A stretch of 64,000 bases of DNA from Hydrogenophaga intermedia (GCF_000723405.1 NZ_CCAE010000002.1:62001-126000), one strand, 5' to 3'; shown: positions 51,522-63,047, numbered from the stretch's first letter. Made by a program: numbers and translations. Notes: generated from the sequence alone by a model not told the origin.

Positions 51522-52273
51522 CCGGCTGGCAAACCCTGTTCTACAAAGAGGTGCTGCGCTTCTGGAAGGTGGGCTTCCAGACCGTGGCCGCGCCCGTCAT
51601 CACCGCGCTGCTGTACCTGGCCGTGTTCGCCCACGTGCTCGAAGGCCGCGCCCAGGTGTACGGTGACGTGAGCTACACCGCCTTCCTGGTGCCCGGCCTG
51701 GTGATGATGAGCGTGCTGCAGAACGCCTTCGCCAACAGCAGTTCCTCGCTCATCCAGAGCAAGATCATGGGCAACCTGGTGTTCCTGCTGCTCACGCCGC
51801 TGTCGCACCGCGCCTGGTTCGTGGCCTACGTGGGCTCGTCCATCGTGCGTGGCGTCGCGGTGGGCATGGGGGTGCTGGTCGTGGCCTGGCTGTTCGCGCA
51901 GCCCAGCGTCGTGGCGCCGCTGTGGATCCTGGTGTTCGGCGTGCTGGGCGCGGCTCTGCTGGGGGCGCTGGGGCTCATCGCCGGGCTGTGGGCCGAGAAG
52001 TTCGACCAGATGGCTGCGTTCCAGAACTTCATCATCATGCCCATGACCTTCCTGTCGGGCGTGTTCTATTCCATCCATTCGCTGCCCGAGTTCTGGCAGC
52101 GCGTGAGCCACCTCAACCCCTTCTTCTACATGATCGACGGCTTTCGCTACGGCTTCTTCGGCCAGAGCGACGTCTCGCCCTGGTTGAGCCTGGCCCTGGT
52201 CGGCGGTGCGCTGGCGGTGGTGAGCGCCCTGGCCCTGCACCTGCTCAAGATCGGCTACAAGGTCCGCCACTGA
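51518..52273 (+). CDS. ABC-2 type transporter permease (YadH-like)
   Basis: 251 residues, six helices, beginning MTGWQTLFYKEVLRFWKVGF. The ABC-2 signature region is near residues 170-195 (FIIMPMTFLSGVFYSIHSLPEFWQ), followed by LNPFFYMIDGFRYGFFG, typical of YadH and polysaccharide/drug export permeases. It lies between mla and ibaG-murA, as related exporters do in several Burkholderiales. Confidence 0.92.
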   Translation: MTGWQTLFYKEVLRFWKVGFQTVAAPVITALLYLAVFAHVLEGRAQVYGDVSYTAFLVPGLVMMSVLQNAFANSSSSLIQSKIMGNLVFLLLTPLSHRAWFVAYVGSSIVRGVAVGMGVLVVAWLFAQPSVVAPLWILVFGVLGAALLGALGLIAGLWAEKFDQMAAFQNFIIMPMTFLSGVFYSIHSLPEFWQRVSHLNPFFYMIDGFRYGFFGQSDVSPWLSLALVGGALAVVSALALHLLKIGYKVRH

Positions 52274-52277
52274 ACCC

Positions 52278-52517
52278 ATGACCGCCGAACAACTGCAATC
52301 CCTCATCGCCGCCGGCCTGACCTGCGAACACATCGAGGTGACAGGCGATGGCCGCCACTGGTCCGCCGTCATCGTGTCGCCAGCCTTCGAAGGCAAGCGC
52401 CGCATCCAGCGCCACCAGGCCGTCTATGCCACGCTGGGCAACCGCATGCAGACCGACGAGGTGCACGCTCTGTCGATGCAGACCCTGACCCCCGCCGAAT
52501 GGGCGGCTCAACACTGA
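52278..52517 (+). CDS. ibaG: BolA family protein (IbaG/YrbA type)
   Basis: 79-residue BolA-like protein, which in this family partners with monothiol glutaredoxins in iron-sulphur handling. It reads [21 protein letters not shown], then [32 protein letters not shown] with the conserved FxGxxxxxRHQ-like segment. It stands 4 bases before murA, the same neighbour as in E. coli. Confidence 0.92.
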   Translation: MTAEQLQSLIAAGLTCEHIEVTGDGRHWSAVIVSPAFEGKRRIQRHQAVYATLGNRMQTDEVHALSMQTLTPAEWAAQH

Positions 52518-52521
52518 CACC

Positions 52522-53798
<1,277 letters not shown>

Positions 53799-53802
<4 letters not shown>

Positions 53803-54446
53803 TCACGCTTGCCCTGTCCAAAGGCCGCATCTTCGATGAGACCCTGCCGCTGCTGCGAGCGGCCGGCATCGAGGTGCTCGAGGACCCGGAGAAGTCGCGC
53901 AAGCTCATCCTGCCGACCAACCAGAGCGACGTGCGCGTGGTGCTGGTGCGCGCCACCGACGTGCCCACCTACGTCGAAAACGGCGGCGCCGACCTTGGCG
54001 TCACTGGCAAGGACACGCTCATCGAACACGGCGGCCAGGGCCTGTACCAGCCGCTGGACCTCAACATCGCCCGATGCCGCGTCAGCGTGGCCGTGCGCGC
54101 CGACTTCGACTATGCCTCGGCTGTGCGCCAGGGCTCGCGCCTGCGCGTGGCCACCAAGTACACCACCATCGCGCGCGAGTTCTTCGCCAGCAAGGGCGTG
54201 CACGTGGACCTGATCAAGCTCTACGGCAGCATGGAACTCGCGCCGCTCACCGGCCTGGCCGACGCCATCGTCGACCTGGTGTCCACCGGCAACACGCTCA
54301 AGGCCAACCACCTCGTCGAGGTCGAGCGCATCATGGACATCAGCTCGCGCCTGGTGGTGAACCAGGCGGCCCTCAAACTCAAACAGGCGCGCCTGCGCCC
54401 GCTCATCGACGCCTTCGCCGGCGCCATTGTTCCCACCCCCGCATGA
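53799..54446 (+). CDS. hisG: ATP phosphoribosyltransferase, short form
   Basis: First step of histidine synthesis. 215 residues, the short HisG_S type that lacks the C-terminal regulatory domain and requires HisZ, which is not in this window. [27 protein letters not shown] and the PRPP site [16 protein letters not shown] are present. GTG start overlapping murA; the stop overlaps the hisD ATG. Confidence 0.96.
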
Positions 54447-55843
54447 ACGCCCAGCCCCTTCGCCTGTCCACCGCCCAGCCCGATTTCGAGGCGCGCTTCG
54501 CGCAGCGCCTGCATTGGTCGAGCGAGACGGATCACGCGATCGAGCAACGGGTGGCCGACATCCTGGCCGACGTGCAGAAGCGCGGCGACGCGGCGGTGCT
54601 GGCGTACACCGCGCGCTTCGATGGCCTGCAGGCCGCCAGCGTGAGCGAACTTGAACTCACCCAGGCCGACTTCAAGGCCGCCTTCGACGCCTTGCCCGTC
54701 GCCCAGCGCGAGGCCCTGCAGGCAGCCACTGCACGCGTGCGCCGCTACCACGAAGCGCAGAAGAAGGCCAACGGCGAGAGCTGGAGCTACCGCGACGAGG
54801 ACGGCACCCTGCTGGGCCAGAAAGTCACGCCGCTGGACCGCGTGGGCATCTACGTGCCGGGCGGCAAGGCGGCCTACCCGTCCAGCCTGATCATGAACGC
54901 CGTGCCCGCGCACGTGGCCGGCGTGCCCGAGATCGTGATGGTGGTGCCCACGCCCGTGCGCGGCAGCGTGGCCACCGGTGGCGTGGAAGGCGGCAACGGC
55001 GCCGCCACCGCCACCCGCGGCGAACGCAACGAACTCGTGCTCGCGGCGGCTTACGTGGCCGGCGTCACGCGCGCCTTCACCATCGGCGGCGCCCAGGCCG
55101 TGGCCGCGCTGGCCTACGGCACGGCCACCGTGCCCAAGGTCGACAAGATCACCGGCCCCGGCAACGCCTATGTGGCCAGCGCCAAGAAGCGCGTGTTCGG
55201 CACCGTGGGCATCGACATGATCGCGGGCCCGAGCGAGATCCTGGTGCTGGCCGATGGCAGCACGCCGGCCGACTGGGTGGCCATGGACCTGTTCAGCCAG
55301 GCCGAGCACGACGAGCTGGCGCAGAGCATCCTGCTGTGCCCCGACGCCGCCTACATCGACGCCGTGCAGGCCGCGATCGACCGCCTGCTGCCCACCATGC
55401 CGCGCGCGGCCATCATCGCCAAGAGCCTCAACGACCGCGGCGCGCTCATTCTCACGCGCGACATGGACGAGGCTTGCGCCATCAGCAACCGCATCGCGCC
55501 CGAGCACCTGGAGGTGTCCAGCGCCGAGCCGCACCGCTGGGAGCCGCTGCTCAAGCATGCCGGCGCCATCTTCCTGGGCGCCTACACCAGCGAAAGCCTG
55601 GGCGACTACTGCGCCGGCCCCAACCACGTCCTGCCCACCAGCGGCACCGCGCGCTTTTCCTCGCCGCTGGGTGTCTACGACTTCCAGAAGCGCAGCAGCC
55701 TGATCGAGGTGAGCGAGCGGGGCGCGCAGACCCTGGGCACCGTGGCCGCCGAGCTGGCCTACGGTGAGGGCCTGCAGGCGCACGCGCGCGCGGCCGAGTT
55801 GCGCCTGCCCACCATCCCGCCGATGCGAGGCACGCCGCGATGA
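54443..55843 (+). CDS. hisD: Histidinol dehydrogenase
   Basis: Oxidises histidinol to histidine in two NAD-dependent steps with Zn. 466 residues. [19 protein letters not shown] near 140, [16 protein letters not shown] near 212, [15 protein letters not shown] near 235, [15 protein letters not shown], the Zn/His region PEHLEV near 352, and [28 protein letters not shown]. An unusual 20-residue Gly/Ala/Thr-rich insert ([20 protein letters not shown]) interrupts the segment between VPTP and RGERNE, near residues 172-191. Confidence 0.95.
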   Translation: MNAQPLRLSTAQPDFEARFAQRLHWSSETDHAIEQRVADILADVQKRGDAAVLAYTARFDGLQAASVSELELTQADFKAAFDALPVAQREALQAATARVRRYHEAQKKANGESWSYRDEDGTLLGQKVTPLDRVGIYVPGGKAAYPSSLIMNAVPAHVAGVPEIVMVVPTPVRGSVATGGVEGGNGAATATRGERNELVLAAAYVAGVTRAFTIGGAQAVAALAYGTATVPKVDKITGPGNAYVASAKKRVFGTVGIDMIAGPSEILVLADGSTPADWVAMDLFSQAEHDELAQSILLCPDAAYIDAVQAAIDRLLPTMPRAAIIAKSLNDRGALILTRDMDEACAISNRIAPEHLEVSSAEPHRWEPLLKHAGAIFLGAYTSESLGDYCAGPNHVLPTSGTARFSSPLGVYDFQKRSSLIEVSERGAQTLGTVAAELAYGEGLQAHARAAELRLPTIPPMRGTPR

Positions 55844-56940
55844 ACAGCGCCCTCAAACCCCAGCCGCTGGCGCGCATCCGCCAGGACATCCAGTCCATGC
55901 AGGCCTACGCCATCCAGGACTCGGCCGGCATGCTCAAGCTCGACGCGATGGAGAACCCCTTCGCGCTGCCGCCCGCGTTGCAGGCCGAGTTGGGCCGGCG
56001 CCTGGGCGCCGTCGCCATCAACCGCTACCCCGGCGCGCGTGTCGATGAACTCAAGCATGCGCTGGAGCGTTTTGTCGACCTGCCCGCCGGCCACGCGCTG
56101 ATGCTGGGCAACGGCTCCGACGAACTCATCTCGCTGCTGGCCATGGGCTGCGACCTGCCTGGCGCCAGCGTGCTCGCGCCCGTGCCCGGCTTCGTGATGT
56201 ACGCCATGAGCGCGCAGTTGCAGGGCCTGGCCTTCCATGGCGTGCCGCTCACCGCCCATTTCGAGCTCGACGAGCCCGCCCTGCTGGCCGCGATGCGCGC
56301 GCACCGCCCGGCCATCACCTACCTGGCTTACCCGAACAACCCCACGGCCAACCGCTTCGACCCGGCCGTCATGCGCCGCCTCATCGCCGAGGCCGCCACC
56401 TTCGGCGGCCTGGTGGTGGTGGACGAGGCCTACCAGCCCTTCTCCAGCCACACCTGGCTTGACGAGATGCGCGCCCGGCCCGAGGCCAACGCGCACGTGC
56501 TGCTCATGCGCACGCTCTCCAAGTTCGGCCTGGCGGGCGTGCGCATCGGCTATCTGGTGGGCCCGGCGGCGCTGGTTCACGAGGTGGACAAGCTGCGCCC
56601 GCCGTACAACGTGAGCGCGCTCAACGCCGAGTGCGCGCTGTTCGCGCTGGAACACGCCGAGGTGTTCGCGCAACAGGCGGCCGTGATCTGCGAGCAGCGA
56701 GAGGCCCTGTTGGCCGCGCTGGCGCGGCTGCCAGGCGTCATGCCCTTCCCGAGCGAGGCCAACATGGTGCTCGCGCGCGTGCCCGACGCGCAGCGCGCCT
56801 TCGACGGCCTCAAGGCCCAGGGCGTGCTCGTGAAGAATGTTTCTAAAATGCACCCGCTGCTGGCCCAATGCCTGCGGCTCACCGTGGGCACGCCCGACGA
56901 GAACGCCCGGCTCATCCAGGCCCTGCAAACCGCCCTATGA
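55840..56940 (+). CDS. hisC: Histidinol-phosphate aminotransferase
   Basis: PLP-dependent class I/II aminotransferase of histidine synthesis. 366 residues. [16 protein letters not shown] near 87, substrate-binding [11 protein letters not shown] near 165, [10 protein letters not shown] near 193, and the PLP lysine in [15 protein letters not shown] near 230. ATGA overlaps on both sides tie it into the his operon. Confidence 0.95.
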   Translation: MNSALKPQPLARIRQDIQSMQAYAIQDSAGMLKLDAMENPFALPPALQAELGRRLGAVAINRYPGARVDELKHALERFVDLPAGHALMLGNGSDELISLLAMGCDLPGASVLAPVPGFVMYAMSAQLQGLAFHGVPLTAHFELDEPALLAAMRAHRPAITYLAYPNNPTANRFDPAVMRRLIAEAATFGGLVVVDEAYQPFSSHTWLDEMRARPEANAHVLLMRTLSKFGLAGVRIGYLVGPAALVHEVDKLRPPYNVSALNAECALFALEHAEVFAQQAAVICEQREALLAALARLPGVMPFPSEANMVLARVPDAQRAFDGLKAQGVLVKNVSKMHPLLAQCLRLTVGTPDENARLIQALQTAL

Positions 56941-57566
56941 CCTCGACCACGCCCGTTTTCCCCGTCCCGGGCCCCAATGACCGCGCCGCCCAGGTGCAGC
57001 GCAACACCAACGAGACCCAGATCGGTGTGCGCATCAACCTCGACGGCGCCGGCGTGGCCGTGCTGTCCACCGGCATCGGGTTCTTCGACCACATGCTTGA
57101 CCAGATCGCCCGCCACGGGCTGATCGACCTGGAGATCATCGCCAAGGGCGACCTGCACATCGACGGCCACCACACCGTGGAAGACGTGGGCATCACCCTG
57201 GGCCAGGCGTTCGCGCAGGCCGTGGGCGACAAGAAAGGCATCCGCCGCTACGGCCACGCCTACGTGCCGCTCGACGAGGCGCTCTCGCGCGTGGTGATCG
57301 ACTTCTCCGGCCGCCCCGGCCTGCACATGCGCGTGCCCTTCAAGGCCGGCATGATCGGCGCCTTCGACACCCAGCTCACTTACGAATTTTTCCAGGGATT
57401 CGTCAACCACGCGGGCGTCACGCTGCACGTGGACAACCTGCACGGCGAGAACGCGCACCACCAGGCCGAGACGGTGTTCAAGGCCTTCGCGCGCGCCGTG
57501 CGTTTTGCCCTTGAGCGCGACCCGCGCCTGGGCGACGCGATCCCCTCCACCAAAGGTTCGCTCTGA
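56937..57566 (+). CDS. hisB: Imidazoleglycerol-phosphate dehydratase
   Basis: 209-residue monofunctional dehydratase without the phosphatase domain of E. coli HisB. Metal-binding motifs [14 protein letters not shown] near 80 and [12 protein letters not shown] near 170, with [16 protein letters not shown] near 42. The start overlaps the hisC stop. Confidence 0.96.
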   Translation: MTSTTPVFPVPGPNDRAAQVQRNTNETQIGVRINLDGAGVAVLSTGIGFFDHMLDQIARHGLIDLEIIAKGDLHIDGHHTVEDVGITLGQAFAQAVGDKKGIRRYGHAYVPLDEALSRVVIDFSGRPGLHMRVPFKAGMIGAFDTQLTYEFFQGFVNHAGVTLHVDNLHGENAHHQAETVFKAFARAVRFALERDPRLGDAIPSTKGSL

Positions 57567-57585
57567 ACCCCTCGTTTCCCGCGTG

Positions 57586-58245
57586 ATGAAAGCCAGGACG
57601 GTCGCCGTCGTCGACTACGAGAGCGGAAACCTGCGCTCGGTTTCCCAGGCGGTGCTGCACGCCGCGCAGGGCAGTGGGGTGGACGTCATCGTGACCCAGC
57701 GCGCCGATGAGGTGATGGCCGCCGAGCGCGTGGTCTTGCCCGGTCAGGGGCATATGGGGGACTGCATGCGCGCGCTGGCCGCCTCTGGCCTGAAGGACGC
57801 GGTGATGCACGCCTGTGCGAACAAGCCCCTGTTCGGCGTCTGCGTGGGCATGCAGATGCTGCTCGACCGCAGCGACGAAGGCCCCACCGAGGGCCTGGGC
57901 CTCATCCCCGGGCAGGTGAAACGCTTCGAACTCGAGGGCCGGCATCAGCCCGACGGCAGCCGCTACAAGGTGCCGCAGATGGGCTGGAACCGCGTGTTCC
58001 ACGAGCTGGGGCGCGCCGTGCACCCTTTGTGGGCGGGCATCGATGACGGTGCGTACTTCTATTTCGTGCACAGTTACTACGCGCGGCCCGAACGGCCCGA
58101 GCATGTGGTTGGCGAAGCGGACTACGGTGGCCGCTTTGCAGCCGCGGTGGCGCGCGATAACATTTTTGCGACCCAGTTCCACCCCGAGAAGAGCGCGGAC
58201 CAAGGTCTCGCGCTCTACCGCAACTTCCTCCACTGGACCCCCTGA
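57586..58245 (+). CDS. hisH: Imidazole glycerol phosphate synthase, glutaminase subunit HisH
   Basis: 219 residues. Triad glutaminase: Cys in [12 protein letters not shown] near 87, His and Glu in [13 protein letters not shown] near 198. [18 protein letters not shown] at the N-terminus is diagnostic. It supplies ammonia to HisF. ATG 57586 follows hisB by 19 bases; a longer open frame inside hisB is ignored. Confidence 0.95.
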   Translation: MKARTVAVVDYESGNLRSVSQAVLHAAQGSGVDVIVTQRADEVMAAERVVLPGQGHMGDCMRALAASGLKDAVMHACANKPLFGVCVGMQMLLDRSDEGPTEGLGLIPGQVKRFELEGRHQPDGSRYKVPQMGWNRVFHELGRAVHPLWAGIDDGAYFYFVHSYYARPERPEHVVGEADYGGRFAAAVARDNIFATQFHPEKSADQGLALYRNFLHWTP

Positions 58246-58272
58246 GCCGCGCCTTCGCGCCCGCCCACGACC

Positions 58273-59013
58273 ATGCTGCTGATTCCCGCCATCGACCTCA
58301 AGGACGGCCACTGCGTTCGCCTCAAACAGGGCGACATGGACCAATCCACTGTGTTCAGTGAGGACCCGGCCGCCATGGCGCGCAACTGGGTCGACAAGGG
58401 CGCGCGCCGCGTGCATCTGGTCGATCTGAACGGCGCATTCGCGGGCAAGCCCAAGAACGAGCAAGCCATCCGCGCCATCCTCAAGGAAATCGGCAGTGAG
58501 GTGGACGTGCAGCTCGGCGGCGGCATCCGCGACCTCGACACCATCGAGCGCTACCTCGACGCCGGCCTGCGCTACGTGATCATCGGCACCGCGGCCGTGA
58601 AGAACCCCGGCTTCCTGCAGGACGCCTGCACGGCCTTCGGCGGCCACATCATCGTGGGCCTGGATGCCAAGGACGGCAAAGTTGCCACCGATGGCTGGAG
58701 CAAACTCACCGGACACGAGGTGGTCGATCTCGGCAAGAAATTCGAGGACTACGGCGTCGAGTCCATTGTCTACACCGACATCGGTCGCGACGGCATGCTC
58801 AGCGGCATCAACATCGAGGCCACGGTCAAGCTCGCGCAGTCGCTGTCCATTCCCGTCATCGCCTCGGGTGGCCTGTCCAACCTCGACGACATCCGCAAGC
58901 TCTGCGCGGTCGAGGACGAGGGCGTGGAGGGCGTGATCTGCGGACGCTCCATCTACAGCGGCGACCTGGATTTCGAGGCCGCGCAGAAGCTCGCGGACGA
59001 ACTGAACGGATAA
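58273..59013 (+). CDS. hisA: Phosphoribosylformimino-5-aminoimidazole carboxamide ribotide isomerase
   Basis: 246-residue TIM barrel. [22 protein letters not shown] has the catalytic Asp8; [33 protein letters not shown], and [15 protein letters not shown] with the second catalytic Asp are present. Followed by hisF after 3 bases. Confidence 0.96.
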   Translation: MLLIPAIDLKDGHCVRLKQGDMDQSTVFSEDPAAMARNWVDKGARRVHLVDLNGAFAGKPKNEQAIRAILKEIGSEVDVQLGGGIRDLDTIERYLDAGLRYVIIGTAAVKNPGFLQDACTAFGGHIIVGLDAKDGKVATDGWSKLTGHEVVDLGKKFEDYGVESIVYTDIGRDGMLSGINIEATVKLAQSLSIPVIASGGLSNLDDIRKLCAVEDEGVEGVICGRSIYSGDLDFEAAQKLADELNG

Positions 59014-59016
59014 GGC

Positions 59017-59778
59017 ATGCTCGCCAAACGGATCATTCCCTGCCTCGATGTCACCGGTGGCCGTGTCGTCAAGGGCGTCAACTTCGTCGAACTGCGCGAC
59101 GCGGGTGATCCGGTGGAAATTGCGGCCCGCTACAACGAGCAGGGGGCCGACGAACTCACCTTCCTCGACATCACGGCCACCAGCGATGGCCGCGACCTGA
59201 TCCTGCCCATCATCGAGGCCGTGGCCTCGCAGGTGTTCATCCCCCTCACCGTGGGCGGCGGCGTGCGCACGGTGGACGACGTGCGCCGCCTGCTCAACGC
59301 GGGCGCCGACAAGACGAGTTTCAACTCCGCCGCCATCGCCAACCCGCAGGTCATCCGCGAGGCATCCGACAAGTACGGCGCGCAGTGCATCGTGGTGGCC
59401 ATCGACGCCAAGCGCCGCGCCGACGGTGAGGGTTGGGATGTCTACAGCCACGGCGGGCGAAAGAACACCGGCCTGGACGCCGTGGCATGGGCGAAGCAGA
59501 TGGCCGATTTCGGCGCCGGCGAGATCCTGCTTACCAGCATGGACCGCGACGGCACCAAGTCGGGCTTCGATCTGGCGCTCACGCGCGCGGTGAGCGATGC
59601 GGTGAACGTGCCCGTGATCGCCTCGGGTGGCGTGGGCAATCTGGACCACCTGGCTGACGGTGTGCAACAGGGCGGTGCCGATGCGGTGCTGGCCGCCAGC
59701 ATCTTCCACTATGGCGAATACACGGTCGCGCAGGCCAAGGCCCGCATGGCCGCGCGCGGCATTCCGGTGAGGTTGTGA
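59017..59778 (+). CDS. hisF: Imidazole glycerol phosphate synthase, cyclase subunit HisF
   Basis: 253-residue TIM barrel paralogous to HisA. Catalytic Asp in [19 protein letters not shown] and in [36 protein letters not shown] binds phosphate. Its stop overlaps the hisI start. Confidence 0.97.
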   Translation: MLAKRIIPCLDVTGGRVVKGVNFVELRDAGDPVEIAARYNEQGADELTFLDITATSDGRDLILPIIEAVASQVFIPLTVGGGVRTVDDVRRLLNAGADKTSFNSAAIANPQVIREASDKYGAQCIVVAIDAKRRADGEGWDVYSHGGRKNTGLDAVAWAKQMADFGAGEILLTSMDRDGTKSGFDLALTRAVSDAVNVPVIASGGVGNLDHLADGVQQGGADAVLAASIFHYGEYTVAQAKARMAARGIPVRL

Positions 59779-60167
59779 TGGACTGGCTCGACGCTGTGAA
59801 ATGGGACGACCAGGGACTGGTGCCCGTGATCGCGCAAGAAGCCGCCACGGGCGACGTGCTGATGTTCGCGTGGATGAACCGCGAGGCGCTGCAGAAGACG
59901 GCCGAGCTGGGGCGTGCCGTGTATTTCAGCCGTTCGCGTGGCAAGCTCTGGTTCAAGGGTGAAGAGTCCGGCCACGTGCAGACCGTGCACGACATCCGCC
60001 TGGACTGCGACAACGACGTGGTGCTGCTGAAGGTGACGCAACTTGGGCACGACCCCAGCATCGCCTGTCACACGGGCCGACACAGTTGCTTCTTCCAACG
60101 CCACGAGAATGGCCAATGGGTCACCGTGGAACCGGTCTTGAAAGACCCTGAATCCATCTACAGATAG
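59778..60167 (+). CDS. hisI: Phosphoribosyl-AMP cyclohydrolase
   Basis: 129 residues; stand-alone cyclohydrolase domain. Zn/Mg ligands in [15 protein letters not shown] (about 76-90) and [10 protein letters not shown] (about 100-109). ATG 59778 overlaps the hisF stop (GTGATG); a GTG one codon earlier is possible. Confidence 0.95.
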   Translation: MDWLDAVKWDDQGLVPVIAQEAATGDVLMFAWMNREALQKTAELGRAVYFSRSRGKLWFKGEESGHVQTVHDIRLDCDNDVVLLKVTQLGHDPSIACHTGRHSCFFQRHENGQWVTVEPVLKDPESIYR

Positions 60168-60171
60168 TTTT

Positions 60172-60540
60172 ATGAGCAGCACCGACGACCTGGCCAGGCT
60201 GGCCGCCGTGATCGAGAGCCGCAAGCCGGCGAACGGCGGCGATCCAGAGAAGAGCTACGTCGCGCGCCTGCTGCACAAGGGCCCAGAGGCCTTTCTCAAG
60301 AAGATTGGTGAGGAGGCCACCGAGGCCGTGATGGCCGCCAAGGACCTGGAGCACGGCGGCGCCGACCGGCAGAAGCTGGTGAACGAGACCGCCGATCTGT
60401 GGTTCCACAGCATGATCGCCCTGGCCCACTTCGGCCTGACGCCGGCCGATGTGGTGGCCGAGTTGGTGCGCCGCGAGGGTCTGAGTGGTCTGGAAGAGAA
60501 GGCCTTGCGCAAGGTGCGCGAACGCGAAGCGAAGGAGTGA
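60172..60540 (+). CDS. hisE: Phosphoribosyl-ATP pyrophosphatase
   Basis: 122 residues; MazG-like all-alpha domain with [16 protein letters not shown] near 45 holding the metal-binding Glu residues, and [14 protein letters not shown] near 74. Separate from hisI, unlike the fused E. coli protein. Last his gene of the operon. Confidence 0.95.
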   Translation: MSSTDDLARLAAVIESRKPANGGDPEKSYVARLLHKGPEAFLKKIGEEATEAVMAAKDLEHGGADRQKLVNETADLWFHSMIALAHFGLTPADVVAELVRREGLSGLEEKALRKVREREAKE

Positions 60541-60544
60541 GACC

Positions 60545-60934
60545 ATGAGCGACGTGATCGATGTGGAAACCACCGACAACGAGAAAGCCCAGTCGCTCAA
60601 GAGCGTGGGCTGGCTCAGTTACATCCTGCACCTCATCGTCGCGGTGGGCGCGGTGTTGCCGTCGGCGCAGCCAGGCATCGCGCTGCTCATCGTGGCGCTG
60701 ATCATCGATCTGGTGAAACGGGACGAGGCTGTTGGCACCTGGCAGGCCAGCCACTTCTCCTGGCGCATCCGCTCGGTCATCTGGGCGGCCATCCTGTACG
60801 TGGTCACCATTCCGCTGTGGCTGCTGCTTTTCGTGCCGGGCTGGATCGCCTGGTGCCTGATCTCGATCTGGTTCCTCTACCGCATCGTCCGGGGCATGGT
60901 GAACATGAACGCCAACCGCCCCATGCCGCAATAA
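60545..60934 (+). CDS. Conserved membrane protein, DUF4870-like
   Basis: 129 residues starting MSDVIDVETTDNEKAQSLKS. Three hydrophobic segments: about 20-55, 78-100 and 102-115 (SVIWAAILYVVTIPLWLLLF, then PGWIAWCLISIWFLYRIV). GTWQASHFSWRIRSV between them resembles DUF4870 family proteins. Four bases after hisE and 7 before the HIT gene, so transcribed with them. Function unknown. Confidence 0.8.
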   Translation: MSDVIDVETTDNEKAQSLKSVGWLSYILHLIVAVGAVLPSAQPGIALLIVALIIDLVKRDEAVGTWQASHFSWRIRSVIWAAILYVVTIPLWLLLFVPGWIAWCLISIWFLYRIVRGMVNMNANRPMPQ

Positions 60935-60941
60935 GACCTCC

Positions 60942-61307
60942 ATGAGCGCTCAGCACGACCCCAACTGCATCTTTTGCAAGATCGTTGCCGGCCAGATCCC
61001 GTCCCGCAAGGTGTACGAGGACGAGGACCTGTTCGCCTTCCACGACATCCACCCCTGGGCGCCCGTGCACTTCCTCATGGTGCCCAAGGTCCACATTCCG
61101 TCCATGGCACAGGTCGGCCCCGAGCACGAGCGCCTGATGGGCCGCCTGCTCACCCTCGCCCCGAAACTGGCGATGGAGCAGGGCTGCAACCCCTATCCCG
61201 AGGGCGGATTTCGCATCGTGTGCAACACGGGGCAAGAGGGCGGGCAGGAGGTCCACCACCTGCACATTCACGTGATCGGCGGTCCCCGCCCCTGGGCCAA
61301 GGGCTGA
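60942..61307 (+). CDS. Histidine triad (HIT) nucleotide-binding protein, HinT type
   Basis: 121-residue purine nucleoside phosphoramidase-type protein. CIFCKIVAGQIPSRKVYEDED at the N-terminus and the triad HHLHIHVIGG near residue 106 are typical of HinT. Downstream of hisE in this lineage, where its role is unexplained. Confidence 0.93.
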   Translation: MSAQHDPNCIFCKIVAGQIPSRKVYEDEDLFAFHDIHPWAPVHFLMVPKVHIPSMAQVGPEHERLMGRLLTLAPKLAMEQGCNPYPEGGFRIVCNTGQEGGQEVHHLHIHVIGGPRPWAKG

Positions 61308-61329
61308 TCCATCCGGCCCTTGGCGTCAT

Positions 61330-61370
61330 AACCGGGACAACCGGTTGAACCCAGGCCCGCGGCTTAGAAT
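61330..61370 (+). promoter_or_regulatory. Candidate tatABC promoter region
   Basis: TAGAAT at 61365-61370 is a likely -10; TTGAAC at 61345-61350 is only 14 bases away, so the -35 is uncertain. An inverted repeat AACCGG-GACAA-CCGGTT (61330-61346) lies just upstream and could be a weak hairpin after hinT or an operator. Confidence 0.4.
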
Positions 61371-61414
61371 CCCAGCATTGCGCGTGCGCTCACCCCACCT
61401 CTCTGGAGATTGAC

Positions 61415-61660
61415 ATGGGTACGTTTTCCATCTGGCACTGGCTCATCGTGCTGCTCATCGTGGTCATGGTGTTCGGCACCAAGAAACTCAAGAACATCGG
61501 CTCCGACCTGGGCGGCGCCGTCAAGGGTTTCAAGGACGGCATGAAGGAGGGTGGTCAGAACGCGCCCTCTGATGCCACCGCCACCCCCGCTCCCCAGGTC
61601 GCGCAGAACAGCGCGGCCGACAAGGGCACGATCGACGTTGAAGCCAAGCAGAAAAGCTGA
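61415..61660 (+). CDS. tatA: Sec-independent translocase protein TatA
   Basis: 81 residues: one N-terminal helix ([18 protein letters not shown], about 4-21), the FGTKKL hinge, an amphipathic helix [19 protein letters not shown], and an Ala/Pro-rich tail. Forms the Tat pore that would export MsrP, encoded at 23929. Confidence 0.95.
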   Translation: MGTFSIWHWLIVLLIVVMVFGTKKLKNIGSDLGGAVKGFKDGMKEGGQNAPSDATATPAPQVAQNSAADKGTIDVEAKQKS

Positions 61661-61661
61661 C

Positions 61662-61700
61662 GTGAATCACCCCCGCGGCGCTGCGTGCGACCCGCGCGCG
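61662..61700 (+). repeat. Fragment of the three-hairpin repeat, copy R3
   Basis: The first about 33 bases match the 5' end of copy R2 at roughly 27 positions (both start GTGA, then ACCCCCGC...GCGCT...TGCGACCC), but the C-run/G-run and the third hairpin are absent. It lies between tatA and tatB. Confidence 0.5.
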
Positions 61701-61721
61701 ACTGGTGACCTTGGCTGATCC

Positions 61722-62225
61722 ATGATCGATCTCGGCATATCCAAGTTGGCCCTTATCGGGGCGGTGGCACTCGTCGTCATCGGCCCCGAGAAACTGCCGC
61801 GCGTAGCGCGCACGGTGGGTGCCTTGCTGGGCAAGGCCCAGCGCTACGTGGCCGACGTCAAGGCCGAGGTCAATCGGTCCATGGAGCTCGAAGAGCTTAA
61901 GAAGATGAAGGACTCGGTGGAGACCGCCGCGCGCGACGTGCAGTCGTCGGTGCAGGACACCACCAATGAGTTCGAGAAGTCCTGGTCCGACGCCACGGCC
62001 GGACTCGAGGGCGACACGCTGCGCGAGCCGACCGAGGCGGACGTGATGCGGTCCATCGGGCAGCCGGTGTATCCGGTCTACACGCGCCCCAAGAAGAACT
62101 TCCGCCTCAAGCAGAAGGCGGTGCCGCAGTGGTTCAAGGCGCGCACGGGTGTGCGCACCCGCACCCAGTCGGGGGCCGCGCGCGTGGCCCGATTCCGCCC
62201 GCGCCCGTCCAACCCGTCTCGCTGA
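61722..62225 (+). CDS. tatB: Sec-independent translocase protein TatB
   Basis: 167 residues: [30 protein letters not shown] is the diagnostic TatB N-terminus, followed by a long amphipathic region with many Glu/Lys residues. The C-terminal third is Arg/Pro-rich. Its stop overlaps the tatC ATG (TGATG). Confidence 0.95.
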   Translation: MIDLGISKLALIGAVALVVIGPEKLPRVARTVGALLGKAQRYVADVKAEVNRSMELEELKKMKDSVETAARDVQSSVQDTTNEFEKSWSDATAGLEGDTLREPTEADVMRSIGQPVYPVYTRPKKNFRLKQKAVPQWFKARTGVRTRTQSGAARVARFRPRPSNPSR

Positions 62226-63022
62226 TGTCCAACAAGCCCGACTCCGACGACGAGCTCGCCGGTACCGAACAGCCCTTCGTGCAGCACCTGATGGAGCTGC
62301 GCGACCGCCTGCTCTACAGCGTGATCGGCCTGGCGGTGTGCATGGCCATCCTGGCCTTCTGGCCCGGCCCCAGTGGCCTGATCGACCTGATCGCCATCCC
62401 CATTCGCGCCCACATGCCGCCCGACGCGCGGCTGATCGCCGTGGGCGTGTTCTCGCCCTTCTTCGTGCCGCTGAAGGTCTTGGCCATGGCCGCGGTGCTG
62501 CTGTCGCTGCCGTGGTGGATGTACCAGCTGTGGTCGTTCATCGCGCCGGGGCTCTACAGCCACGAGAAGCGCTTCGCCGTGCCGCTCATCTTCCTCGGCA
62601 GCCTGCTGGCCTATGCGGGCATTGCGTTCGTGCAGTTCTTCGTGCTCGACAAGATGTTCGGCTTCATCCAGAAGTTCACGCCCGCCAGCGTGGCCGCCAC
62701 GCCCGACATAGCGTCCTATGTGGAGGCCATCCTGGGCCTGTACCTGGCCTTCGGCCTGGCCTTCCAGGTGCCCATCGTGGTCGTGCTGCTGGTCAAGATG
62801 GGCATGGTGTCGGTGCAGAAGCTCAAGGATTTCCGTGGCTACTTCATCGTCATCTCGTTCATCATCGCGGCCGTCATTACGCCGCCCGACGTGATCTCGC
62901 AGCTGGCGCTGGCGGTGCCGATGTGCGTGCTCTACGAGGCCGGTATCTGGGGTGCCCAGGTCTTCATCAAGCGCACGCGGTCCGAGGACGAAGAGGGCGA
63001 AGGCGAAAAGACCGCCTCCTGA
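62225..63022 (+). CDS. tatC: Sec-independent translocase protein TatC
   Basis: 265 residues, six helices. FVQHLMELRDRLLYSV carries the conserved Glu of the signal-binding site; PWWMYQLWSFIAPGLYSHEKR and the periplasmic segment are typical. Acidic C-terminal tail. ATG 62225 is chosen for the family-like [18 protein letters not shown] start. Confidence 0.96.
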   Translation: MSNKPDSDDELAGTEQPFVQHLMELRDRLLYSVIGLAVCMAILAFWPGPSGLIDLIAIPIRAHMPPDARLIAVGVFSPFFVPLKVLAMAAVLLSLPWWMYQLWSFIAPGLYSHEKRFAVPLIFLGSLLAYAGIAFVQFFVLDKMFGFIQKFTPASVAATPDIASYVEAILGLYLAFGLAFQVPIVVVLLVKMGMVSVQKLKDFRGYFIVISFIIAAVITPPDVISQLALAVPMCVLYEAGIWGAQVFIKRTRSEDEEGEGEKTAS

Positions 63023-63045
63023 ACCTGCCCGCCGGGGGGGCAAGT

Positions 63046-63047
<2 letters not shown>
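63021..63047. terminator. Hairpin spanning the tatC and protease stop codons
   Basis: GAACCTGCCC (63021-63030) can pair with GGGCAAGTTC (63038-63047) with one C-A mismatch. No T-run follows on either strand, so any terminator role is weakly supported. Confidence 0.3.
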
